The position numbers and the translations under genes are program-made. This document shows, piece by piece, positions 1 to 8,678 of a DNA stretch of 63,001 nucleotides. The stretch is from positions 1 to 63,001 of the forward strand of contig QFXJ01000009.1 of NCBI GenBank assembly GCA_003402375.1. The letters run 5' to 3'. The notes below the pieces were generated by a model, which had not been told where the DNA came from, made no database searches, and saw only the letters and a list, made by a program, of their open reading frames with translations. The DNA is from Candidatus Nitrotoga sp. CP45. Lineage in GTDB: Bacteria; Pseudomonadota; Gammaproteobacteria; Burkholderiales; Gallionellaceae. Within the stretch, counting starts at the first letter, position 1. Each line of letters begins with the position of its first letter.

Positions 1-2
1 AG

Positions 3-617
3 GTGGGTGACACGACGCTTGCGAAGGAAAAATCGAACGGCGCTGATATGCAATTACGCTGGCGTTCGGGCCCGCATTCAGCAAGTATCAGCGGGTTTTA
101 CACCCGCTTCCAGAACTACATTGCGTTGATTAACAGCGGTCAAGAACAGGAAGAGTTACGGGAAGCTTTATTTCGCGCGGTGAAAGCCCAGTTTCATGGT
201 TTTGAGGCAGAAGGAAAATTCCGGGTATATGAGGAAAAAGGGAATCTCGACCTCAATCTGCGCGGCGACTATGTGCGGGCGAAAAACAGTGACACGGGCG
301 AGCCATTGCCGCGCATTACTCCCATGCGTCTTGGGGCAGGCCTTGATTATCAACTGGGCAAGTTCAGCGCAAGGCTCGACGTTTCCCATTCATTCAAGCA
401 GGACCAAGTGGCAACGAACGAATTACCGACTAGTGGCTACACGTTGACCAACACTATGTTGAATTACCGCTTTAAGACGCCCTCGGTCAATTGGGATGCC
501 TACATTAAGGGTAATAATCTTTTTAACCAGGAAGCCCGAATGCATACCTCCTTCTTGAAAGAACTCGCCCCGTTGCCGGGTCGGGGTTTTCTTATGGGTG
601 TACGCGCCAATTTTTGA
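3..617 (+). CDS. TonB-dependent receptor, C-terminal part (5' truncated by window edge)
   Basis: The reading frame is open from the window edge, so the true start lies outside; the GTG at position 3 is not taken as a start. The visible 204 residues alternate polar and hydrophobic residues like outer-membrane beta strands. They include a typical receptor strand (FNQEARMHTSFLKE) and end in a terminal Phe (GVRANF), the usual C-terminal signature for BAM-mediated insertion. The family imports siderophores, metal chelates or cobalamin using TonB energy. The plug domain and TonB box are not visible, so the substrate cannot be named. The 264 bases to the next gene hold nothing I recognise. Confidence 0.8.
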   Translation: MGDTTLAKEKSNGADMQLRWRSGPHSASISGFYTRFQNYIALINSGQEQEELREALFRAVKAQFHGFEAEGKFRVYEEKGNLDLNLRGDYVRAKNSDTGEPLPRITPMRLGAGLDYQLGKFSARLDVSHSFKQDQVATNELPTSGYTLTNTMLNYRFKTPSVNWDAYIKGNNLFNQEARMHTSFLKELAPLPGRGFLMGVRANF

Positions 618-881
618 GTTTTCTATAACGAGATTTATTCGACAGCATGGATATGACGACTTGATGCTTCATGGTTAAATTCTGTAATGATTGCGGACAT
701 TGAGCTCTTACACCTATCCATAAAAGACAATTTGTATTGAGCTATTGCATGTGCAGGTGCAAAGTGTGCCTGAAATTTGAAACGCGGGGCTCGAGGTGAA
801 ATGCTTCTAACTTACATAAACCCGTACGGTCGAATTTTTGTGGTTTGCAACTGACTAATCAATCTACCCGACCGATAGCGA

Positions 882-2051
882 CTAAACATTATCCTGTCCA
901 CGTGCGTAACCAATCACACCAGTTAAAAAGCGGACCATTGCATAGCTGATGCGCATCAGCAAACGCGTCCATATACTATGCTCGCGCCACACAGAAGGGG
1001 AAATCAACCGGGCGCTGTGCGCAATCTCGTGCAATAAATTGGCACGCAATGATTCAGCAAACCCTGCATCGCGAACTACCAGGTTAGCTTCGCGCGCCAG
1101 CCACAGACTGAATGGATCTATATTGGATGAACCTACGGTTGCCCAGTAGCCATCCACCACCGCAACCTTGGCGTGCATAAAACTGGCGTGATATTCGTGA
1201 ATTTCCATACCGCCCCGCAATAGTTCGTCATAAAGTGCACGCGTAGCAAAGTGCTGCAGATGATATTCCACCTGCCCTTGCAACAGCAATACAACGCGTA
1301 CTCCGCGCCGAGCCGCATTTAGCAAAGCATGGCGAAAACGCAATCCCGGCAGAAAATAGGCGTTGGCAATGATAATCTCTCGCCGTGCCCCGGCAATGGC
1401 TTTGAGGTAGGCGTGTTCAATATCATGGCGATGACGTAAGTTATCACGCAACACAAACGCTACTTTATGTTGCTCAGTATTTTTATGCGCGGCCAGCAGT
1501 GTTACGCGCTCACGCTGCCGCCGAAAATTTATCCACGACACCAGCGTCCACAAACGCCGCATTACAAAACGTATGTGTCCTGCCGTAGCTCCCCGCACCT
1601 CAACCGAATAATCCAGACGCGGCGCTACAATCCGACCACCCGGCACATCATTGATGATATTGATGCCGCTTACAAAGGCAATATTCTCATCCACCAATGC
1701 CAACTTACGGTGCAAACGGCGCAGGCGGTGGCGGCGCAATTTAAAGCGTGCGATTTCCGGGCGATACCACAATACCTCTACGCCCGCCCCGCGCAGATCA
1801 TTCACCCACTTATCCGGCAAATCGGCCGAGCCATAACCATCCAACAGCAAGTGCACCCTCACGCCACGCTTGGCCGCGCGCTGCAATGCCTGCGAGACTA
1901 AACGGCCGCAAGTATCGGCGGCATAAATATATGTTTCCAGATAAACCGAGCGGGTCGCGGCGTCTATCACCGCAATCAGGCGCGGAAAATATTCCTCACC
2001 GTTGCGTAACAACGTCAGAATATGGCCGTCAACCAGATGCGTGCTACTCAT
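882..2051 (-). CDS. clsB: Cardiolipin synthase B-type phospholipase D family protein
   Basis: 389 residues with two HKD motifs, H114-x-K116-x4-D121 and H293-x-K295-x4-D300, the second followed by GSSNID. This is the bi-lobed PLD architecture of bacterial cardiolipin synthases. There is no long N-terminal transmembrane region, as in ClsB (YbhO) rather than ClsA. The family condenses phosphatidyl groups to cardiolipin, or uses phosphatidylethanolamine or small alcohols as acceptors, at the inner membrane. The ATG at 2051 is chosen because it overlaps the stop of the upstream EEP gene (ATGA), a translational-coupling arrangement; a longer frame to 2099 lies inside that gene. The order EEP gene then clsB matches ybhP-ybhO of E. 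coli. Substrate preference is inferred. Confidence 0.85.
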   Translation of the reverse strand: MSSTHLVDGHILTLLRNGEEYFPRLIAVIDAATRSVYLETYIYAADTCGRLVSQALQRAAKRGVRVHLLLDGYGSADLPDKWVNDLRGAGVEVLWYRPEIARFKLRRHRLRRLHRKLALVDENIAFVSGINIINDVPGGRIVAPRLDYSVEVRGATAGHIRFVMRRLWTLVSWINFRRQRERVTLLAAHKNTEQHKVAFVLRDNLRHRHDIEHAYLKAIAGARREIIIANAYFLPGLRFRHALLNAARRGVRVVLLLQGQVEYHLQHFATRALYDELLRGGMEIHEYHASFMHAKVAVVDGYWATVGSSNIDPFSLWLAREANLVVRDAGFAESLRANLLHEIAHSARLISPSVWREHSIWTRLLMRISYAMVRFLTGVIGYARGQDNV

Positions 2052-2800
2052 AGGGTGAGCGTTGCAGACAGCGCCACATGATCTGAAATTTTCCTCCACG
2101 AATGCACCTCACAGCGCTTAATCTCCAGCCCCCGCACATAAATACGATCCATACGCAGCAGCGGTATACCCGCCGGAAAACTGCGTGCCGGCCTGCCGAG
2201 ATTTTTTTCAAATACCTCATGCAATTGCAATTCATGGGCTAACAGGCGACTGGCATTGTTGCGCCAATCATTGAAATCACCCGCGACAATCAGGCGCGCA
2301 TCCACTGGCACCATCCGCTTGATACGCTCAATCAGCGCATTAAATTGCACCCTGCGGCCGCGTTTGAATAAACCAAAATGCACACAAATACAATGCAGTG
2401 GCTGACTGATTTCACTCTGATCGGTTTTTGGCAGGTCAATTACACAATGCAGCAGGCCTCGACTCTCGAAGCGATGCGCGGAAATATCCAGATTATCCCA
2501 CTCCACAATCGAGTAACGGCTCAAAAGGGCATTTCCGTGATGACCATCTATATACACGGAATTTTTTCCATACGCATGATGCGGCCATATCTGGTCAGCT
2601 AGAAACTCATGTTGCGGCGAAGTGCCATAACTATGGAGATGCCGTATGTCGCGGCTGTTTTCGCCCTGCACCTCCTGCAAGAAAACAATATCGGCGTTGA
2701 GTTCACGCAAACGCTCGCGCAATTCATGCAGCACAATGCGCTGGTTGAAATGGGATAAACCCTTGTGAATGTTGTAGGTGACGATATTCAGTGTGGTCAT
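2048..2800 (-). CDS. ybhP: Endonuclease/exonuclease/phosphatase (EEP) family protein, YbhP-like
   Basis: 250 residues with the full EEP metal-dependent hydrolase signature: an N-terminal NIVTYNIHKG, the metal-binding Glu in FLQEVQGE (near residue 42), GDFNDWRN around 170, and the C-terminal catalytic SDHVALSATL. There is no signal peptide. Family members cleave phosphodiester or phosphate-ester bonds; the E. coli homologue YbhP is encoded next to ClsB and its substrate is not settled. The 4-nt overlap with clsB suggests the two act together, perhaps in phospholipid head-group turnover, but that is inference. The start is an ATG about 80 nt downstream of nadA on the same strand. Confidence 0.8.
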   Translation of the reverse strand: MTTLNIVTYNIHKGLSHFNQRIVLHELRERLRELNADIVFLQEVQGENSRDIRHLHSYGTSPQHEFLADQIWPHHAYGKNSVYIDGHHGNALLSRYSIVEWDNLDISAHRFESRGLLHCVIDLPKTDQSEISQPLHCICVHFGLFKRGRRVQFNALIERIKRMVPVDARLIVAGDFNDWRNNASRLLAHELQLHEVFEKNLGRPARSFPAGIPLLRMDRIYVRGLEIKRCEVHSWRKISDHVALSATLTL

Positions 2801-2881
2801 AGGTGGCTCATCGATACCGCATCAGCAGACCACGTATCATTTAATATATGCAATGAGCGTGTTGTTAGCAGCAAACATTCG

Positions 2882-3979
2882 TCAGGCGTTACCGATGCCT
2901 CGGGTTGGAAGGCCGATTTGACGCGCGAAATCCAGCATGCGTTCGATAGAAACCTTGGCACGACGCCCGATTACCGGATCAACATGTATCTCATTCTTCC
3001 CTCTTTCCAACACGTCAGCCAGATTTAACAACCCGTTCATCGCCATCCACGGACAGTGATTACAGCTATTGCAAGTCGCGCCCTCTCCAGCCGTAGGGGC
3101 TTCGAGAAACACCTTATCAGGCGATAAATTTTTCATCCTGTGCAGGATACCGTTATCGGTCGCCACAATAAACTTGTTCGCAGCCAAACTCTGTGTTGCC
3201 TTAATGAGCTGCGTGGTGGAGCCCACCACATCAGCAAGCTGTACTACTGCCGGGGGGGATTCCGGGTGAACTAGCACCTTGGCATCCGGGTGTTGCGCCT
3301 TAAGCTCAGCTAACTCCTTGGCTTTGAACTCGTCATGCACCACACATGAACCTTGCCACAGTAATATGTCAGCGCCACTTTGTTGCTGAATGTAATGACC
3401 CAAATGACGATCCGGTGCCCATAATATTTTCTGCCCTTGCTCCTTAAGATGCTTAACGATGGGCAACGCTATAGAACTGGTTACCACCCAGTCGGCTCGT
3501 GCCTTTACCGCCGCACTGGTATTGGCATATACCACCACGGTACGATCCGGATGTGCGTCGCAGAAAGCAGTAAACTCCTCCACTGGACAGCCAAGATCGA
3601 GCGAACAGTTTGCATCCAAATCAGGCATTAACACACGCTTTTCCGGGTTGAGGATTTTCGCTGTCTCACCCATGAAACGTACCCCCGCTACCACTAACGT
3701 TTGCGCCGGATGTTGATGGCCAAAATTGGCCATATCAAGTGAATCAGATACACAACCGCCCGTAGCATCGGCCAAATCCTGCAAATCCGGATGTACGTAA
3801 TAGTGCGCCACCAGCACCGCATCCTGTTCTTTTAACAGTCGCTTGATGCGCTCGATAAGTATGGTTTTTTCACCGGGTTCCGGTTCGCGCGGCTTCTTCG
3901 CCCACGCTGTCGAAGTGGCGCAGCCGGGATGATCGTAGGCAATCGATATCATGCCACCTTGCCTCTCAATTTCCTTCAT
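2882..3979 (-). CDS. nadA: Quinolinate synthase A
   Basis: NadA condenses iminoaspartate with dihydroxyacetone phosphate to quinolinate, the first committed product of de novo NAD synthesis, in the cytoplasm with an oxygen-sensitive 4Fe-4S cluster. The three cluster ligands can be placed at C125 (DANCSLDLG), C212 (QGSCVVH) and C309 ([13 protein letters not shown], where C303 and C306 are the extra conserved cysteines). [10 protein letters not shown] and [12 protein letters not shown] are family hallmarks. Length of 365 matches the short NadA class. An internal ATG at 3952 has a better ribosome site (AAGGTGGC just before it) than the ATG at 3979, so the protein may be nine residues shorter. 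nadB and nadC are not nearby. It lies between nudB and ybhP, all on the minus strand. Confidence 0.95.
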   Translation of the reverse strand: MKEIERQGGMISIAYDHPGCATSTAWAKKPREPEPGEKTILIERIKRLLKEQDAVLVAHYYVHPDLQDLADATGGCVSDSLDMANFGHQHPAQTLVVAGVRFMGETAKILNPEKRVLMPDLDANCSLDLGCPVEEFTAFCDAHPDRTVVVYANTSAAVKARADWVVTSSIALPIVKHLKEQGQKILWAPDRHLGHYIQQQSGADILLWQGSCVVHDEFKAKELAELKAQHPDAKVLVHPESPPAVVQLADVVGSTTQLIKATQSLAANKFIVATDNGILHRMKNLSPDKVFLEAPTAGEGATCNSCNHCPWMAMNGLLNLADVLERGKNEIHVDPVIGRRAKVSIERMLDFARQIGLPTRGIGNA

Positions 3980-4013
3980 TTGAAATTCTTTCGTTCACTA
4001 TGTATGGGCGGTT

Positions 4014-4463
4014 TTAGCCCCCCGCTCTTTCTCTTTCAGGCAACTGCAAAATTGCTTCGCGGTTGCTTGGCGAAAATACCAGTCCCGCAGCTTCCTGCCA
4101 AGACAACCATTTATAACTGAGATGTTCCCGCGGTGACAATTGGACAGGAAGCACGCAGGGTAATTCCAATCCAAATACATGCTCGGTGTTGTGCCGAGTA
4201 CCCGGTGCATAGCGATGCTGCCATTTTGCATAAATTTCATAGATATTTTGGACCTGCCAATCCACCAAGGAATATTGATTGGCGTCCAAGCCAGTTTCCT
4301 CAAACACTTCACGCACAGCTGTCTCGCACAAAGACTCGCCTTCATCTCGGCTACCGGTGACTGATTGCCAAGAACCTGGATGATCAGCGCGTTCCAGAAG
4401 CAACACCTCAAAATCCAAGGTATAAATCACCACTAACACTGAAACTGGTAATTTATATTGCAT
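4014..4463 (-). CDS. nudB: Dihydroneopterin triphosphate diphosphatase (Nudix)
   Basis: 149 residues with a complete Nudix box beginning GSRDEGES and ending REVFEETGLD, giving the metal-binding glutamates. The N-terminus (YKLPVSVLVVIYT, then LLLERADHPGSWQSVTG) is the NudB signature rather than MutT. NudB removes pyrophosphate from 7,8-dihydroneopterin triphosphate, the second step of folate synthesis, in the cytoplasm. The first step in this genome may be supplied by folE2 at 52276. The gene begins 8 nt after the barstar stop, so it is almost certainly cotranscribed with the RNase/barstar pair and aspS. Function is assigned from family resemblance. Confidence 0.9.
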   Translation of the reverse strand: MQYKLPVSVLVVIYTLDFEVLLLERADHPGSWQSVTGSRDEGESLCETAVREVFEETGLDANQYSLVDWQVQNIYEIYAKWQHRYAPGTRHNTEHVFGLELPCVLPVQLSPREHLSYKWLSWQEAAGLVFSPSNREAILQLPERERAGG

Positions 4464-4471
4464 GGATGGCG

Positions 4472-4870
4472 CTAGCAGAAAAAAATCCAGAATGGTTTAT
4501 CTTGCGATTTCCAGAAAGCTATCGTATCAGCAAAAATTTCCATAGCAATATTGTGATCCTCAGCAGCCATTCCGAGTGTGCCATTATCATTACGCAACAA
4601 CAGTACATAACCGCAAGCAGGCTGCCAGGAAAGATCACTCAATACATCGGCAAGCGCATCCCAATTGCCTCCAAACCAATCTGGCGCACGGACTGCTTGC
4701 GCGATGGCAACGATAAAATTTTCCTTGCCCCCCTCTATCTCAGCCAGATCAACCTCGAATAAAACGCAACCTGCCGCTGCCACTGCTACATACAACTCGT
4801 CCAAGCGGCAACCTAGCTGGTATGCACCCGCCTCTCTTACATCTTTTAAGCGTAACGACAAATTATCCAT
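4472..4870 (-). CDS. Barstar-family ribonuclease inhibitor
   Basis: 132 residues from the ATG at 4870, which sits one base after the TAA of the upstream RNase; a longer frame to 4960 overlaps that gene and adds no family-like sequence. The region APDWFGGNWDALADVLSDLSW (near residues 62-82) aligns with the barnase-binding helix of barstar. D71 and D75 fall where barstar Asp35 and Asp39 contact the RNase active site. There is no signal peptide, so the protein stays in the cytoplasm, as expected for an inhibitor protecting the producer before export of the enzyme. The 1-nt gap strongly suggests translational coupling. That it inhibits the neighbouring RNase is inferred from family and position. 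An internal RNA-independent role cannot be excluded. Confidence 0.85.
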   Translation of the reverse strand: MDNLSLRLKDVREAGAYQLGCRLDELYVAVAAAGCVLFEVDLAEIEGGKENFIVAIAQAVRAPDWFGGNWDALADVLSDLSWQPACGYVLLLRNDNGTLGMAAEDHNIAMEIFADTIAFWKSQDKPFWIFFC

Positions 4871-4871
4871 G

Positions 4872-5267
4872 TTATTCCACGATGCGCCGAAAAGTCCGGT
4901 AATGGTCAGCGCTGTAATAACACTCAACAGGTTGGCCACAGACAATGCGTCGTGCACCACGATTGCGTATTCCAGGTGTTTTCACCGTGAATTCACGATA
5001 ATAACCACGCTCGTGTTTGGGCAACCGTTTTTCAAAATTACTGAATATCACACCATCACGCGGATATGGAAACGGGCCGCCCCGCTTAATGAGATGCAAG
5101 GTTTCGCGCCCTTCCGGCGGCAACGCAGACACCGTGATAATCTGCATTTCACGGTCATTATTTGACCCAAACGCATAAGCATAAGTTTGTGCTGAACCCA
5201 GTGCTAGCAGCATTGCAAACAAGCAGAATAAAAAATGCAGGATGAACCGTGCGCTAACCATTCTCAT
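4872..5267 (-). CDS. Secreted guanyl-specific ribonuclease (RNase Sa/N1/barnase-like)
   Basis: 131 residues: a Sec-type signal peptide (MRMVSARFILHFLFCLFAML and following, predicted cleavage near residue 30), then a compact microbial-RNase domain. Segments SALPPEGRETLHLI, PFPYPRDGVIFSNFE, GYYREFTVKTPG, RGARRIVCG and YYSADHYRTF follow the RNase Sa fold order. The catalytic triad Glu-Arg-His can be placed at E92, R107 and H122. The family cuts single-stranded RNA 3' of guanine through a 2',3'-cyclic intermediate. Export to periplasm or medium is inferred from the signal. The inhibitor gene follows after one base and aspS precedes by 58 nt. The pair could be nutritional (RNA scavenging) or antagonistic. 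Confidence 0.88.
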   Translation of the reverse strand: MRMVSARFILHFLFCLFAMLLALGSAQTYAYAFGSNNDREMQIITVSALPPEGRETLHLIKRGGPFPYPRDGVIFSNFEKRLPKHERGYYREFTVKTPGIRNRGARRIVCGQPVECYYSADHYRTFRRIVE

Positions 5268-5325
5268 CTTAATATGGATTCAATTTCTTCCCTATTTTGT
5301 AACACAAACGGGCAACGCCGCCACA

Positions 5326-7128
5326 CTATTCCTTCGTCACTTCTATCGTCGTTTGCACTTTCTGACGCAAACGAATATGCAGCTCATTCAGTTGTTTTTC
5401 ATCAACGGGACTGGGCGCTTGGGTTAGCAAACACTGCGCGCGCTGGGTCTTGGGGAAAGCGATCACGTCACGGATCGATTCCGAGCCGCTCATCAGCGTA
5501 ACGATACGATCCAGGCCAAAGGCCAGCCCGCCGTGCGGTGGTGCGCCATATTGCAGTGCATCAAGCAGGAAACCAAATTTTAGTTGTGCCTCTTCCGCAC
5601 CAATATTGAGCGCGCGGAATACCAATGACTGAGTTTCTTCCTTATGAATACGCACCGAGCCACCACCAAGTTCCCAACCGTTCAACACGATGTCGTATGC
5701 CTTCGCCAAGCAACGTCCGGGATCATTTTCCAACAGGTGAAGGTGCTCGTCCTTGGGCGCAGTGAACGGATGATGGCAGGCATTCCAACGCTTAGCTTCA
5801 TCATCGTATTCAAACATTGGGAAATCCACCACCCACAGCGGAGTCCATGCTGCGCCACTGACATATTTTTTCTCGTGGCCAATCTTGGTGCGTAACGCGC
5901 CGAGCGCGTCATTCACTATCTTGGCCTTGTCCGCTCCGAAGAAAATCAAGTCGCCATTCTGTGCACCTGTACGAGCCATGATTATTTTCAGCGCGTCCTC
6001 ATTCAGATTCTTTACGATAGGCGATTGCAGGCCAGTTTCATTCAACTGCGTCACGTCATTGACTTTAATATAGGCCAAGCCACGCGCACCGTAGATGCTA
6101 ACGAATTTGGTATATTCATCAATCTCACCGCGCGTAAATGAGCCACCACCGGGCACACGCAACGCTGCCACACGCCCGTTAACTTGATTGGCAGGCGCAG
6201 AAAACACCTTGAATGCCACATCTTTTACCGCATCCGTAACATCAATGATTTCCAGTGTTACTCTCAAATCAGGCTTATCTGAACCAAAGCGCGCCATCGC
6301 CTCAGCGTGAGAAATACGCGGAAACGGATTAGGCAAAACGGTACCTAGCACCTCTTTGAATACGGTGCGGAGCATTTCCTCCGTCAACGCCATAATCTGT
6401 TCTTCGCCCAGGAATGAAGTCTCAATGTCCACCTGGGTAAATTCTGGTTGGCGGTCCGCGCGCAAATCTTCATCGCGGAAACATTTAGTGATTTGATAGT
6501 AACGGTCAAAACCTGCCACCATGAGCAGCTGCTTGAATAGCTGCGGCGATTGCGGCAACGCAAAGAATTCGCCTGCATGAACACGCGATGGCACCAGATA
6601 GTCACGCGCACCTTCCGGGGTGGATTTAGTCAACATCGGCGTTTCGATATCAATAAAACCCTTCGCATCCAGAAAACGGCGGAACGCCATTGCTGTTTTA
6701 TAGCGTAGCATCAGATTTTTCTGCATCTGCGGACGCCGTAAGTCAATCACGCGGTGTGTCAGGCGCACGTTCTCCGACAGATTTTCGTCATCCAGCTGGA
6801 ACGGCGGCGTAAGCGCGGCATTCAGCACTTCGATTTCATGGCATAGAATTTCAATCTCACCGCTACCAAGGTTGCTATTGGAACTGCCCTCCGGACGACG
6901 GCGCACGCGTCCGCTAATACGCAACACAAATTCACTGCGCACCGATTCGGCAATTTTAAACATGTCAGCACGGTCCGGCGCACATACCACTTGCGCCAGC
7001 CCTTCGCGGTCGCGAAGATCAATAAAAATTACCCCACCGTGGTCACGGCGACGGTGTGCCCAGCCGCATAAAGTAACAGCTTGGCCAAGATTTGAAACGT
7101 TAAGATGTCCGCAGTAATGAGTTCGCAT
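5326..7128 (-). CDS. aspS: Aspartyl-tRNA synthetase, probably non-discriminating
   Basis: 600 residues, class II synthetase of the bacterial type: N-terminal OB anticodon-binding domain (1-~110), catalytic core with motif 2 ([17 protein letters not shown]), the GAD insertion, and motif 3 ([13 protein letters not shown]). It charges tRNA-Asp with aspartate. Position 30 is His (HRRRDHGG) and position 81 is Gly. Discriminating AspRS such as that of E. coli carries Leu and Thr near these places, whereas His/Gly marks enzymes that also mischarge tRNA-Asn, which then needs GatCAB. That specificity is inference; gatCAB is not in the window. It lies downstream of the DUF502 gene (38-nt gap) and upstream of the RNase gene. 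Confidence 0.96.
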   Translation of the reverse strand: MRTHYCGHLNVSNLGQAVTLCGWAHRRRDHGGVIFIDLRDREGLAQVVCAPDRADMFKIAESVRSEFVLRISGRVRRRPEGSSNSNLGSGEIEILCHEIEVLNAALTPPFQLDDENLSENVRLTHRVIDLRRPQMQKNLMLRYKTAMAFRRFLDAKGFIDIETPMLTKSTPEGARDYLVPSRVHAGEFFALPQSPQLFKQLLMVAGFDRYYQITKCFRDEDLRADRQPEFTQVDIETSFLGEEQIMALTEEMLRTVFKEVLGTVLPNPFPRISHAEAMARFGSDKPDLRVTLEIIDVTDAVKDVAFKVFSAPANQVNGRVAALRVPGGGSFTRGEIDEYTKFVSIYGARGLAYIKVNDVTQLNETGLQSPIVKNLNEDALKIIMARTGAQNGDLIFFGADKAKIVNDALGALRTKIGHEKKYVSGAAWTPLWVVDFPMFEYDDEAKRWNACHHPFTAPKDEHLHLLENDPGRCLAKAYDIVLNGWELGGGSVRIHKEETQSLVFRALNIGAEEAQLKFGFLLDALQYGAPPHGGLAFGLDRIVTLMSGSESIRDVIAFPKTQRAQCLLTQAPSPVDEKQLNELHIRLRQKVQTTIEVTKE

Positions 7129-7166
7129 ATTTTCAATAAATTAATCTAATAAATCGGGGATTTGTG

Positions 7167-7775
7167 TTAGTTTTCTGGGTGGTAAGGCGTAGCAGGAGTA
7201 GCAACTACACCCATTGAAATAATTGATTTCAAAGCCACATCCACGCTAATGTTAAGCTCGATGGTATCAGCACGGCGCACGTAGAAATAAAATCCGTTTA
7301 CCGGGCTGGGGGCAGTGGGAATAAATACTCCCACATATTCATCTTTAAGTTGTTGCGTCACCTCACCCGGGATAGCGGTCTGAAATGCCAACGACCATGC
7401 GTCGGGATGCGGATACCGTACTAGCAGCACCTTGCGGAAGGCAAGCCCGTTGCTGGACAGCAAAGTATCGCTAACCTGTTTCACGCTGTGGTAAATGCTG
7501 CTTACCACAGGAATGCGGCGTAGCAGACCTTCCCAATAACTCAACAGACGCTGCCCGAGAACATTATGCACCAGCAAGCCGGTACCGAGCACAATCACTA
7601 CGGTAAGAATTACGCCCAAACCGGGAATGTGAATACCGAGCAGTTTATCTGGATACCAATTTACCGGCAGCAGCAGCAAACTCTGGTCTAGCGTACTAAT
7701 TGTCAGATCCAGAACCCAGATGGTAATGCCAAGCGGAACCCACACCAATAGTCCGGTGAGCAAATATTTCTTCAC
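7167..7775 (-). CDS. DUF502 family inner-membrane protein
   Basis: 202 residues with two transmembrane helices, YLLTGLLVWVPLGITIWVLDL near the N-terminus and GLGVILTVVIVLGTGLLVHNV around 50-75, followed by a soluble domain rich in family signatures (RIPVVSSIYHSVKQVSDTLL, FIPTAPSPVNGFYFYV). DUF502 proteins are widespread and uncharacterised, and I do not assign a function. Its start overlaps the stop of the fmdB-like gene by four bases and aspS follows 38 nt after its stop, so it is in an fmdB-DUF502-aspS operon, an arrangement I recall from many betaproteobacteria. Confidence 0.8.
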   Translation of the reverse strand: MKKYLLTGLLVWVPLGITIWVLDLTISTLDQSLLLLPVNWYPDKLLGIHIPGLGVILTVVIVLGTGLLVHNVLGQRLLSYWEGLLRRIPVVSSIYHSVKQVSDTLLSSNGLAFRKVLLVRYPHPDAWSLAFQTAIPGEVTQQLKDEYVGVFIPTAPSPVNGFYFYVRRADTIELNISVDVALKSIISMGVVATPATPYHPEN

Positions 7776-8035
7776 CCGTTGCCACCTGAAGTCGACGTGG
7801 CAGAAGTAACTGTGTTAGCAGCTGATTCTGACTTAGCTTCTGGTTTGCTGCCCGAACCCTTAAAGTCCGTGGCATACCAACCACTCCCCTTGAGTTGAAA
7901 GCCAGCTGCTGAAAGCTGTTTGCTGAATGTAGGTTTGCCACATGCGGGGCATACCGTCAACGGCGTATCGCTGATTTTTTGCATGACGTCTTTTTGTACA
8001 CCACAACTGCTGCAACGATATTCGTAAATAGGCAT
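7772..8035 (-). CDS. FmdB-family zinc-ribbon protein
   Basis: 87 residues. The N-terminal half is a zinc ribbon with two CxxC pairs (YRCSSCG, C8/C11, and VCPACGKP, C29/C32). The second half is a low-complexity Ser/Gly/Ala tail ending TSGGNG. FmdB-family proteins are named after a putative regulator of formamidase/amidase expression, but most, including this one, have no proven role. It has the strongest ribosome site of the cluster (AGGAGGATGCC before ATG). It opens the minus-strand fmdB-DUF502-aspS operon, overlapping the next gene by ATGA. Confidence 0.8.
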   Translation of the reverse strand: MPIYEYRCSSCGVQKDVMQKISDTPLTVCPACGKPTFSKQLSAAGFQLKGSGWYATDFKGSGSKPEAKSESAANTVTSATSTSGGNG

Positions 8036-8069
8036 GGCATCCTCCTGTTAGGAATCAAAAAGGCGTACA

Positions 8070-8612
8070 TTATACCGCAGCCTCACGCCAGATGCCTGAC
8101 TCCAACCCATCCAGTGTCCACTCGCCGATCCGGTAACGGATCAAGCGCAAAGTAGGATAACCTACAGCGGCTGTCATGCGGCGTACCTGACGGTTTTTAC
8201 CCTCACGAATAACGAGTTCCAACCAACTGGTTGGTTTATTTTTACGCTCGCGGATCGGAGGAGTACGCCGCCATAAGTTTACCGGTTCTTCCATCAATCT
8301 TGCCATAGCAGGCAAAGTAACAAAATCAGGCAGCTTTACTCCACTCCGCAATTGCGCTAGTGCTGTCTCGCTTGGCTTGCCTTCCACTTGCACCCAATAA
8401 ATTTTGGCCAACTTATGAAGTGGATCCGTAATGCGGTGTTGCAACAAACCATCATCAGTGAGCAACAGCAAACCCTCACTGTCCGCATCCAGCCGTCCCG
8501 CTGGATACAAATCAGGAACCGAGATATAATCCGCCAGCGTTGGACGCAAACCGTCACGACTAAATTGACAAATCACGCCATAAGGCTTGTTGAACAACAG
8601 GATGCGGCTCAT
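8070..8612 (-). CDS. rluE: 23S rRNA pseudouridine(2457) synthase, RluE-like
   Basis: 180 residues with the RsuA-family catalytic motif PAGRLDADSEGLLLLT, whose catalytic Asp is D42, and the family C-terminal motif REGKNRQVRRMTAAVGYPTL. There is no N-terminal S4 RNA-binding domain, and the short length matches RluE, which isomerises U2457 in 23S rRNA, rather than RluB or RsuA. MSRILLFNKPYGVICQFS is the usual start of the class. It is 34 nt upstream of the fmdB-like gene on the same strand and divergent from icd (66 nt), so promoters for both directions must lie at about 8613-8678. Confidence 0.87.
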   Translation of the reverse strand: MSRILLFNKPYGVICQFSRDGLRPTLADYISVPDLYPAGRLDADSEGLLLLTDDGLLQHRITDPLHKLAKIYWVQVEGKPSETALAQLRSGVKLPDFVTLPAMARLMEEPVNLWRRTPPIRERKNKPTSWLELVIREGKNRQVRRMTAAVGYPTLRLIRYRIGEWTLDGLESGIWREAAV

Positions 8613-8678
8613 CCGATTTTTTCACTCACTTAAAATGATCCATATTACCCCAAGCTTTTCATCGGGGAGCGAAAATAC

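Noticed and set aside
1467-1901. 144-codon plus-strand ORF
   Set aside because: It is antisense to clsB, which has both HKD motifs; the translation has no family-like features.
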